Of a stretch of 16,876 nucleotides of DNA, positions 1 to 5,846 are shown one piece after another (the first letter of the stretch is position 1; each line of letters starts with the position of its first letter). Below the pieces are notes generated by a model. The model had not been told where the DNA came from. It searched no databases and worked only from the letters and a program-made list of their open reading frames with translations. Source of the stretch: Opitutus sp. GAS368 (GTDB taxonomy: Bacteria > Verrucomicrobiota > Verrucomicrobiia > Opitutales > Opitutaceae); contig CAMAXB010000032.1 of NCBI GenBank assembly GCA_945862035.1, positions 1 to 16,876 on the forward strand. Direction: 5' to 3'. A program made the translations under genes and the position numbers.

Positions 1-46
1 CGCCGGCCGGGTCACCGCAGGTGAACACCAGGGGTCGCAGGCTCAT
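1..46 (-). CDS. pdxA: 4-hydroxythreonine-4-phosphate dehydrogenase, N-terminal fragment (PdxA)
   Basis: Only the first 15 codons lie in the window; the gene continues past the left edge. The reading is MSLRPLVFTCGDPAG. This matches the PdxA N-terminus, where a short strand leads into the conserved T-x-GDPAG-(I/V)-GPE signature. PdxA is a cytosolic NAD-dependent, metal-dependent enzyme that oxidises 4-phosphohydroxy-L-threonine in the DXP-dependent pyridoxal 5'-phosphate pathway. The start codon at 46-44 overlaps the lpxA stop (43-45) in an ATGA arrangement, which implies translational coupling and co-transcription with lpxA. The call rests on a short peptide, but the GDPAG motif directly after the start is distinctive. 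Confidence 0.75.
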   Translation of the reverse strand, partial: MSLRPLVFTCGDPAG

Positions 47-789
47 GACGGATCAACCTCCGCCGGCGCACTCCGTGCAGGCCGCGCGGCCCCGCGCTTG
101 CCCTGCGTGAAAAACTCCAGAAAGCGCCGGGCCTCCGCCGAGACCGCCGTGGCGAGCAGACCGGCCGCCACCGTGCGGATGTTGCCCGGCGTGGAGTAGA
201 CCGCGCGAAAGGCCTCCTTCAGTTCGCGGATGGTCTCCCGCGCGAAGCCCCGACGCCGCATCCCCACGAGGTTAAAACCCACAATCTCATCCCGCTCGGC
301 GACCAGCGTAAACGGCGGCACATCCAGCGTCACCCGGGCCAAGCCAGCGACCATGACCCCTTCGCCGATCCGGCAGTACTGGTGGATCCCGGCCCCGCCA
401 CCAACAAATGTCCCCGGACCCACCGCCACGTGACCGGCCAGCATGACGTTGTTCGCCAGCACCACCTCATCCGCCACCAGGCAATCGTGGCCGACATGGG
501 CGTTCGCCATCAGGAAGCAGCGGGCCCCAACCACCGTGGTCTGACCGACGTGGATGGAGCGATTGATCGTCACGTGCTCGCGAATCACCGTACCCGACCC
601 GATCTCGACCGCGGTCGGCGTGGCCCGGTCGAACTTCAGGTACTGCGGGTCTCCGCCGACCACCGCATACGGGTGGACCACGACCCGGTCACCGAGCCGG
701 CAGTGCCGCGTGACCACTGCGCCCGCCATGATCTCGCACGCCGCGCCGAGCTGCGCACCTTCCTCAACGAGGGCATGGGGGTGGATCAT
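43..789 (-). CDS. lpxA: Acyl-[ACP]--UDP-N-acetylglucosamine O-acyltransferase (LpxA)
   Basis: This is the first enzyme of lipid A synthesis. It moves a 3-hydroxyacyl chain from acyl carrier protein to the 3-OH of UDP-GlcNAc in the cytosol, working as a homotrimer. The protein has hexapeptide (left-handed beta-helix) repeats over roughly residues 3-170. The LpxA block NAHVGHDC holds the likely catalytic His at residue 101, and VMLAGHV, GIHQYCRIG and DVPPF follow. The C-terminal helical part begins at GFNLVGMRRRGF, an LpxA hallmark. The start at 789 (MIHPHA) was chosen because family members begin there. A longer reading from 825 adds 12 unlike residues and runs into a tandem repeat. The resulting 248 residues are slightly shorter than E. 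coli LpxA (262). There is no clear ribosome binding site. It overlaps pdxA by 4 bp. Confidence 0.95.
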   Translation of the reverse strand: MIHPHALVEEGAQLGAACEIMAGAVVTRHCRLGDRVVVHPYAVVGGDPQYLKFDRATPTAVEIGSGTVIREHVTINRSIHVGQTTVVGARCFLMANAHVGHDCLVADEVVLANNVMLAGHVAVGPGTFVGGGAGIHQYCRIGEGVMVAGLARVTLDVPPFTLVAERDEIVGFNLVGMRRRGFARETIRELKEAFRAVYSTPGNIRTVAAGLLATAVSAEARRFLEFFTQGKRGAARPARSAPAEVDPS

Positions 790-803
790 GAGGAGAATGA
801 CCG

Positions 804-924
804 ATGTCCAATGGCCAATGTCCAATGGAAAACGCCGCCGGTGGAAACCCGAAGGACGAAATCCGAAGGACGAATGATATCCGTCGAGTACCTTGCTTGG
901 TTCTTCATCCTGATTCCGTCATCC
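804..924. repeat. Three blocks of heptanucleotide tandem repeats in one spacer
   Basis: The spacer between the 207-residue gene and lpxA is largely built of 7-bp units. Block 1 (804-831) reads ATGTCCA, ATGGCCA, ATGTCCA, ATGGAAA. Block 2 (844-878) reads GAAACCC, GAAGGAC, GAAATCC, GAAGGAC, GAATGAT. Block 3 (897-924) reads TTGGTTC, TTCATCC, TGATTCC, GTCATCC. The blocks differ in sequence but keep period 7 exactly. Block 1 overlaps the region that a longer lpxA reading would occupy, which supports the shorter lpxA. Function is unknown. Heptanucleotide short tandem repeats (STRR) are known from cyanobacterial intergenic regions; any relationship to those is not implied by sequence. Confidence 0.75.
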
Positions 925-938
925 GGGCTGCACGCTCG

Positions 939-1562
939 TCATGGGCGCGCCGGGCGCGGCCGGGTGCCTGGCAGATCCAGCTGGGAATCGTTGAGCAGGT
1001 CGTAGTTCTTCAACAGGCGGATGACCTGCAGCGTGTCGCTCTTGGTATAGTTCTGGTTGATTTCGGTCCGGTCGATGAGGTCCTGCAGCATCGCGCGGAA
1101 CGAGATGATCGCATCGACGCCCCGCTCCTTCAACACGGCCACGCTTTGGGAGCGGAAAGGCTCGGCGGTGGGCAGACTTGGCAGCACCAGAATCTTGGTC
1201 AGGTCGCTTTCCTCGCCGGCGGGACCGGGCACCGGAAAGAGCCGGGTCGCCTCCTTGAGAACATTCTGTTCGAGGAAGCGAAAAATCTCCGGACTGCTCT
1301 TCAGGATGCCGGGCGAGAACACATTGGTGTGCCAGCCCTTGACCGAGATAACGGCCCGCTGGATCAGGGGAAGTTCGTTTGAGAACAGCAGGAAATCAGG
1401 CCGGCGCGATCCCCGCTCCCACGACGGATTGTAGACGATCAGATCGATCTCCTCGTCGCCGCTCTTCCGCCGCGCCGTCACCTGGTACTTCCGCACCTGG
1501 CGGACAAGAAATCCGTTTTGCTCGAAGTACTCGCGGACAATGCCTTCATCGATGGCGGACAT
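939..1562 (-). CDS. Conserved hypothetical protein with a PD-(D/E)XK-nuclease-like core
   Basis: This 207-residue soluble protein belongs to no family I can name. An N-terminal helix with EYFEQNGFLVRQ is followed by EEIDLIVYN (residues 37-45), PDFLLF (55-60) and AVISVKGWH (70-78). The order 'EIDL(I/V)V ... hydrophobic strand-x-VKG' resembles the catalytic core of PD-(D/E)XK nuclease-fold proteins such as the YraN type (GEIDLI...VEVK). Here, however, the residue before V-K is Ser73 instead of the acidic one, so nuclease activity is doubtful. The C-terminal half (residues 85-192) is mostly alpha/beta with no motif I recognise. There is no signal peptide or membrane segment. It lies between aroB and lpxA on the same strand, separated on both sides by heptad-repeat spacers, so it may be transcribed with them. 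The start ATG at 1562 is the first in frame. Confidence 0.7.
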   Translation of the reverse strand: MSAIDEGIVREYFEQNGFLVRQVRKYQVTARRKSGDEEIDLIVYNPSWERGSRRPDFLLFSNELPLIQRAVISVKGWHTNVFSPGILKSSPEIFRFLEQNVLKEATRLFPVPGPAGEESDLTKILVLPSLPTAEPFRSQSVAVLKERGVDAIISFRAMLQDLIDRTEINQNYTKSDTLQVIRLLKNYDLLNDSQLDLPGTRPRPARP

Positions 1563-1571
1563 GGTGGGTTA

Positions 1572-1677
1572 TTTTCGATTTCAGATTCTCGATTTTCGAT
1601 TGCCGATCGGAGACGGCCGCCCGGACGACGCAGAGCCGAAGGTTAAATCAAAATTCGAAAATCAGAATTCGAAAATT
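1572..1677. repeat. Two inverted heptad-repeat arrays around a 43-bp core
   Basis: Left array (1572-1606) reads TTTTCGA, TTTCAGA, TTCTCGA, TTTTCGA, TTGCCGA. Right array (1650-1677) reads AAAATTC, GAAAATC, AGAATTC, GAAAATT. Read on the other strand, the left array gives GAAAATC-type units like those on the right, so the pair is inverted. Together they could fold into a long, imperfect, AT-rich hairpin around the GC-rich core at 1607-1649. The right array begins inside the aroB stop codon (1677-1679, minus strand). The pair therefore sits where a transcript terminator or processing site for aroB would be, but there is no classical GC stem with a T-tract. Confidence 0.75.
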
Positions 1678-2762
1678 CACTCGGCGCCCACTTCGCGGAA
1701 GCAGGCCTCGGCGAGGGCCGGGTCAATGCCGCCCTGGGTCGCGGCGTCGCCAAGGCCCCGCAGCACGACGAAGCGCAGGGCGCCGGCCCGGACTTTCTTG
1801 TCGCGGGCGGTCGCCGCCATCAGCCCCGCCAACGGCAGCGGCGCGCGCAGGCGCACCGGCAGGCCGTGGGCCGCCAGCACCCGGTCGGTGCGGGCAACGG
1901 CCGCCGAGTCGATCAGGCCCAGCTTGAGCGACAGCCGCGCCGCCGCCGCCAGCCCGATTGCAACGGCCTCACCGTGCAGATAGGCTCCGTAACCGGTCAC
2001 CTGTTCGATCGCATGACCAAAGGTGTGCCCGAGATTCAGGAGCGCGCGACCTCCCTCCGCCGCAGTTTCGCGCTCATCCGCCTCCACGATGCGGGCCTTG
2101 AGCGCGCAGCAGCGCCGCACGACCGCCGCAAGGTCCGGGCACGCGGCCGTCAACGGCGAAGTCTCCAGCCGGGCCAACAGAGCAGCATCCCCGAGCAGGC
2201 CATACTTGACCACCTCCGCCATACCGGCTGCAAACTCACGCGCCGGCAGGGTCGCGAGCAAACCCGTCGACACGTAAACGGCGCGCGGCTGGTGAAAGGC
2301 CCCGACCAGATTCTTGCCGGCCTGGAGATTCACGCCGGTCTTCCCACCCACCGAGCTGTCCACCATGGCCAACAGGGTCGTCGGCACCTGCCAGAAGTCG
2401 ATTCCACGCAGGTAGCTGGCCGCTGCAAATCCGGCTAGATCGCCGATTACGCCGCCACCGACCGCCAGCAGGACCGACGTCCGGTCAAGACGCTGCTCCG
2501 CCAAAAAATCGAGCGCCCGACCCAGCGCTCCGAGCGATTTCGTTTCCTCCCCGGGCGCCAACGCCAGCTGCGGACAACCGCCCCCCAGCGAGGCCATCAC
2601 CGGCCCCTGACGCTCCAACAGATGGCGGTCCGTCACCACGGCAAACTTCCGGCCGGCCGCCAGGACCGTTTGCCGGTCACCCACGATCCGGCCGGACAAG
2701 TCCGCACCGAAGTGAATCGGGTAGCTCCTCTCCCCCAAGTTGACCATGAGGCTCTCAACCAT
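1677..2762 (-). CDS. aroB: 3-dehydroquinate synthase (AroB)
   Basis: This enzyme converts DAHP to 3-dehydroquinate, the second step of the shikimate pathway, in the cytosol with NAD+ and a divalent metal. At 361 residues it has the usual AroB length. The NAD-binding segment GGGVIGD is at 102-108. The block PTTLLAMVDSSVGGKTGVN spans 127-145, with the active-site Lys at 141. MAEVVKYG (181-188) supplies metal ligand Glu183. NLGHTFGHAIE (243-253) and HGEAVAIG (263-270) supply His246 and His263. DKK follows at 321-323. All expected catalytic residues are present. An alternative start at 2747 (MVNLGERSYPI) fits the family start as well and has a GAGAG stretch just upstream, so the true N-terminus may be five residues shorter. 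It heads the minus-strand run aroB, 207-residue protein, lpxA, pdxA. Confidence 0.96.
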   Translation of the reverse strand: MVESLMVNLGERSYPIHFGADLSGRIVGDRQTVLAAGRKFAVVTDRHLLERQGPVMASLGGGCPQLALAPGEETKSLGALGRALDFLAEQRLDRTSVLLAVGGGVIGDLAGFAAASYLRGIDFWQVPTTLLAMVDSSVGGKTGVNLQAGKNLVGAFHQPRAVYVSTGLLATLPAREFAAGMAEVVKYGLLGDAALLARLETSPLTAACPDLAAVVRRCCALKARIVEADERETAAEGGRALLNLGHTFGHAIEQVTGYGAYLHGEAVAIGLAAAARLSLKLGLIDSAAVARTDRVLAAHGLPVRLRAPLPLAGLMAATARDKKVRAGALRFVVLRGLGDAATQGGIDPALAEACFREVGAE

Positions 2763-3116
2763 CTGCCGGGTTTAACGCCAGCCCCACCCGAGGGTCAATG
2801 CCGCCGTCAAACCGAACGACCCGCGCCCTCCCTCCCGCACCCCGGGTGCTTTAGCCGGAGAACAACCTGACCACGATACACGGTCTCAACAATAATTGCT
2901 ATTGAGACTCCATCGCATTTATCTTGCCAGTGAACAGGTCGGAGCTTCACTTCCTGACACCGCCGTGATGCCGCAGTCGAATTTTCGCCGTTCCCTCCTC
3001 CTTCGTCCGCTGGGCGACCCGCGCAGCCGTGGCGGCCCCCGGGCAGGTGCGCACCCCACGTTCAGCACCGGTCCCGCGGTCCGCTCCTAAGCTGTTTGAC
3101 CCACACACGCCGCCCA
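2763..3116. other. Gene-free divergent region between aroB and the PhnDCE-type importer
   Basis: These 354 bp separate the leftward aroB from the rightward binding-protein gene, so promoters for both should lie here. No convincing coding sequence is visible; a possible 64-codon frame at 2896-3090 has no recognisable protein character and no following gene in frame. The only striking element is the AT-rich palindrome and putative promoter at 2883-2925. The remainder (2926-3116) would be a roughly 190-base untranslated leader if that promoter is real. It is GC-rich and I see no known riboswitch pattern in it. Confidence 0.6.
2883..2925 (+). promoter_or_regulatory. AT-rich interrupted palindrome (Fur-like) overlapping a putative promoter
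   Basis: Arms GTCTCAA (2883-2889) and TTGAGAC (2902-2908) are perfect inverted repeats 12 bp apart, in an AT-rich island within GC-rich DNA. The right arm continues as ATTGAGACTCCATCGCATTT (2901-2920), which resembles Fur boxes of the TGAGAAT-N-ATTCTCA type: the left half matches 6 of 7 and the right half is weaker. A possible sigma-70 promoter overlaps it: TTGCTA (2897-2902), a 17-bp spacer, then TATCTT (2920-2925), pointing toward the importer genes. An operator overlapping the -35 is a typical repressor layout. The identity of the regulator is inference. Confidence 0.4.
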
Positions 3117-4016
3117 ATGCTCTCCTCCCTCCCCGCCATCAATCGACGGCTGATCACCCCGTCCCTGCTCTTCGCCCTGCTCGCCGTCTTCGCGGCCGCC
3201 GCGGACCGGCTGCAGCCGCGCCTCGTGATTGCACTCAAGCCCGACAAGAATCCCGAGCTGATGGCCCAGGAGCGCCGTACGCTGGCCGATTTCCTGACGC
3301 AGCGTCTCGGACGTCCGGTGGACATCATCATCCCCCTCACTTCCGCCGTCATCATCGAGGGCATGGCCAATGGCACCATTGACCTCGGGTACCTCAGTGC
3401 CACGGACATGGTCAACGCGCGCAAGGTCGGCGCGGCCGATCTGCTGCTCGCAGGCGAGATCAACGGGCTGCCCCACTACACCAGCTACTGGGTTGCGCTG
3501 AAGGAAAAGCCCTACCAGCGCATCGAGGACCTGCGCGGCAAACCGATCGCCTTCGCCAGCCGCACCAGCACATCGGGCTTCGTGGTCCCGATGTGGGATC
3601 TCCGCCAGAAGGGGCTCCTCACGACCGCCGATCCCGAGCAGTTCTTCGGCCTCAACCAAGTCATTTACGGCAGCGGCTATGTCTCCGCCATCGAGCGCGT
3701 GCTGAGCGGCCAAGTCGAGGCCGCGGCCGTCAGCTACTACGTGCTCGACGAGGACAAGCACCTCAGTCTCGAGCAGCGCGGCCGGCTCCGCATGATCGCC
3801 TCGCAGGGTCCGGTCCCGACCCATGTGATCGCCGTCCGCGCGAGCATCTCCGCCGGGGAGCGCAGCACCCTGCGCACCGCGCTTGAAACCCTGAACCAGC
3901 CGGAACACCACGCGCTGCGCGACCAGCTCTTCACGTCCAGGCTGATCACCGTCGACACCGACCGCCATCTCAGCGGACTTGCTTCCGCCATTGAATTTGT
4001 GAGCGGCGCCAAGTAA
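3117..4016 (+). CDS. PhnD-family ABC transporter substrate-binding protein
   Basis: This is a periplasmic binding protein of the phosphate/phosphite/phosphonate (PhnD, PF12974-type) family, 299 residues. The N-terminus from the ATG at 3117 is a good Sec signal: RR at 10-11, a hydrophobic stretch at 13-27, and AAA before the mature region. A TTG 21 bp upstream was rejected because it would only lengthen the signal. Family features are IALKPDKNPELM (38-49), the phosphate-binding-like loop SRTSTSGFVVP (148-158) and EDLRGKPIAF (137-146). Two places depart from the family as I remember it: GSGYVSAIERV (185-195), where members usually have GSH-(D/E), and AAAVSYYVLDED (202-213), where an Asp usually follows AAV. 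The ligand may thus not be a simple phosphonate. It is the first gene of a tight three-gene transporter operon. Confidence 0.85.
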   Translation: MLSSLPAINRRLITPSLLFALLAVFAAAADRLQPRLVIALKPDKNPELMAQERRTLADFLTQRLGRPVDIIIPLTSAVIIEGMANGTIDLGYLSATDMVNARKVGAADLLLAGEINGLPHYTSYWVALKEKPYQRIEDLRGKPIAFASRTSTSGFVVPMWDLRQKGLLTTADPEQFFGLNQVIYGSGYVSAIERVLSGQVEAAAVSYYVLDEDKHLSLEQRGRLRMIASQGPVPTHVIAVRASISAGERSTLRTALETLNQPEHHALRDQLFTSRLITVDTDRHLSGLASAIEFVSGAK

Positions 4017-4024
4017 CTCCGGAC

Positions 4025-4750
4025 GTGCCCCCCAACGCACCTTCATCCCACCTGTCCCTCAACCGCGTCGGACTCCAGCGCAATGACCGCTGGCTGTTCC
4101 GGAATCTGACGTGGCGGGTACCACGCGGGAAGGTGGTGGCGGTCGTCGGCAGTTCTGGCGCCGGCAAGTCGAGCCTGCTCTCCTGCCTCGCGGGCCATCT
4201 GTTGCCCGATGAAGGCGATTTGAGCTATGAGTGCCGCGAACGCCAGCGCCACCTGCCCCGCGACTACCAAAAGCGGATCGGCATGGTCTTTCAGCACTTC
4301 GCGCTGAGCCTGAACAGCACGATTATCGACAACGTGCTCTGCGGCCGGCTGGCCCGCCACCCTTGGTGGAAGACCTTCCTCGGTTTCCCCCGGGCCGAGC
4401 GCGAAGAGGCGTGGCGCCTGTTGCACGACTTGGGCCTCGAATCCTACGCGCACCGCCGCGCCGGCGAGGTCTCTGGCGGCGAGCAGCAGCGTACCGCGCT
4501 GCTGCGCGCCCTTTTTCAGGAACCGGACATCCTGCTCGCGGACGAGCCCGTCTCCCAACTCGATGGCTACCTCGCAGGCCGGGTTCTCGGCCTGCTGCGC
4601 CAACAGGCGGACGAACGCGGATGCACGGTGATCTGCGTGCTTCACGATCCGACGCTCGTCGAGCGCTTCGCCGATTACTCACTCAGCCTCAATCCGCAGG
4701 ACCCCGAAGGCTGGCGCGTGCGGACCGTCCGCCCCGTTCCCCATGAGTGA
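4025..4750 (+). CDS. PhnC-type ABC transporter ATP-binding protein
   Basis: This is the cytoplasmic ATPase that would drive the importer, 241 residues. Walker A is GSSGAGKS (42-49). The Q-loop Gln90 lies in GMVFQHF. The signature is VSGGEQQ (149-155), a Glu variant of LSGGQ. Walker B is DILLADEP (168-175) with catalytic Glu174, a D-loop QLD follows, and the switch His207 lies in VLHD. The insert NVLCGRLARHPWWKTFLGF (103-121) is characteristic of PhnC and separates it from other importer ATPases. The start is GTG at 4025, 8 bp after the binding-protein stop. The end overlaps the permease gene by 8 bp, indicating one operon. Substrate cannot be read from this subunit. Confidence 0.88.
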   Translation: MPPNAPSSHLSLNRVGLQRNDRWLFRNLTWRVPRGKVVAVVGSSGAGKSSLLSCLAGHLLPDEGDLSYECRERQRHLPRDYQKRIGMVFQHFALSLNSTIIDNVLCGRLARHPWWKTFLGFPRAEREEAWRLLHDLGLESYAHRRAGEVSGGEQQRTALLRALFQEPDILLADEPVSQLDGYLAGRVLGLLRQQADERGCTVICVLHDPTLVERFADYSLSLNPQDPEGWRVRTVRPVPHE

Positions 4751-5585
4751 GCCCACCCCAAAAACGCCCCGCCACGGCGCGCCCCAGCCGCCCCCGCTGC
4801 GCGAACTGCCGTGGCAGGCGCGGATCAACGCGTCCACCCTCTCGCTGGTCGGCTTCATCATCCTCGCCCTCGCTTCGCTCGGCGTTCTCGGCGGATCGGG
4901 CCGCTCGCTCGACACCTGGGGAAACCTTACCCGGTTCATCGGCCGGTTCTTTCCTCCGGATCTGTCCGTGGTTGACGACGCCCTCGCAGCCATCGGCGAG
5001 ACCGTCCAGATCGCGACGATGGCGACCCTGTTCTCGATCGTCCTCTCGCTCCCGCTCGCCGCGGCCGGCGCCCGCACCCTCGCGCCGCGCGGCCTGGTCC
5101 TCGTGGTCCGCCTGATGATGAACGCGATCCGCACCATCCCCAGCCTCGTGTGGGCCCTCATCGCGGTGGCAATCGTCGGTGCCAATCCGCTGGCCGGGGT
5201 CATCGCCCTGACGTTCTACAGCATGGGTTATCTCGGAAAATTCTTCAGCGACGCCTTCGAGTCCGTCGACCTCACGACCGAGCGCGCCTTGCGCGCGTCC
5301 GGCGCAAGCCGGATCCAATCGTTCCAGTACGGACTCTGGCCCAATGTCCGCCCGCTCGTCTGGAGCTACGCGCTCTGGATGCTCGAGTACAATATCCGCT
5401 CCGCCGCCATCATCGGCTTCGTCGGAGCCGGCGGAATCGGCCTCCAGTTGCACACTTACCAGGAGTACTACCAGTGGGACCGCTTCGCGACAGTCCTGCT
5501 CATGATCCTCCTTCTCGTTTCCCTGCTGGATTTCGTGGGCGAGCGCGTCCGCCGGCAGATTACCCGCAAGCCCCTCGGGGATTGA
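4743..5585 (+). CDS. PhnE-type ABC transporter permease
   Basis: This is the inner-membrane permease of the importer, 280 residues and about six membrane segments. The first hydrophobic segment is at 33-50. It is followed by the BPD_transp_1 domain (about 84-275), which begins at GETVQIATMATLFSIVLSLPLA. The EAA-like coupling loop that contacts the ATPase is ERALRASGASRIQSFQYGL (about 180-198). NAIRTIPSLVWAL (127-139) and FVGAGGIGLQL (226-236) are typical PhnE blocks. The start ATG at 4743 overlaps the ATPase gene by 8 bp. The N-terminal 30 residues are proline-rich and cytoplasmic. No phosphonate-degradation gene follows; the operon seems to end here. Confidence 0.88.
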   Translation: MSEPTPKTPRHGAPQPPPLRELPWQARINASTLSLVGFIILALASLGVLGGSGRSLDTWGNLTRFIGRFFPPDLSVVDDALAAIGETVQIATMATLFSIVLSLPLAAAGARTLAPRGLVLVVRLMMNAIRTIPSLVWALIAVAIVGANPLAGVIALTFYSMGYLGKFFSDAFESVDLTTERALRASGASRIQSFQYGLWPNVRPLVWSYALWMLEYNIRSAAIIGFVGAGGIGLQLHTYQEYYQWDRFATVLLMILLLVSLLDFVGERVRRQITRKPLGD

Positions 5586-5846
5586 ACGAGAGAGCCCGGG
5601 CGCCGCTTCTGCGGCCGTCGCACGGCGGTTCCGGTCGAAAAAAGCGGGGCGCACGAGGAGGCTACCGGAGGCCGCCGAGCACAAACGATTCCAACGCCCC
5701 GTCCCTCCGTCGCATTCGTCTCATCACCCCACGAATCGGTATCAACCCAGAATCGGATCTGAAATCTCAAATCTGAAATCTCAAATCCAAGTACGCCAGA
5801 GGCGCGCTTGACGCCCGCGACCCGGTCCCGGTGACTGCGGGGCTCC
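5586..5846. other. Intergenic spacer after the importer operon
   Basis: This spacer of 261 bp holds no convincing gene. Its only clear structure is the heptad array at 5756-5790. I see no GC-stem plus T-tract terminator for the permease gene. The promoter of the downstream repeat protein should lie here, but no -35/-10 pair stands out. Confidence 0.5.
5756..5790. repeat. Heptanucleotide tandem repeat array
   Basis: Five consecutive 7-bp units read GATCTGA, AATCTCA, AATCTGA, AATCTCA, AATCCAA. The pattern alternates AATCTGA and AATCTCA, so there is also a 14-bp period. It is an AT-rich block in a GC-rich spacer, 57 bp before the start of the next gene. It resembles the GAAATC-type units at 844-878 and 1572-1677. 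Confidence 0.8.

Noticed and set aside
790..825. Longer lpxA start adding 12 residues
   Set aside because: The extra residues do not match LpxA proteins and the start lies in a heptad repeat.
844..878. CRISPR array or mobile element ends at the repeat spacers
   Set aside because: Units are 7 bp without spacers, and no cas, transposase or integrase gene lies nearby.
2896..3090. 64-codon plus-strand frame in the leader before the importer genes
   Set aside because: It overlaps the putative promoter, has an Arg/Pro-rich low-complexity composition and no family resemblance.
3096..3116. TTG start 21 bp before the binding-protein ATG
   Set aside because: It would put a polar, positively charged extension before an already complete signal peptide.
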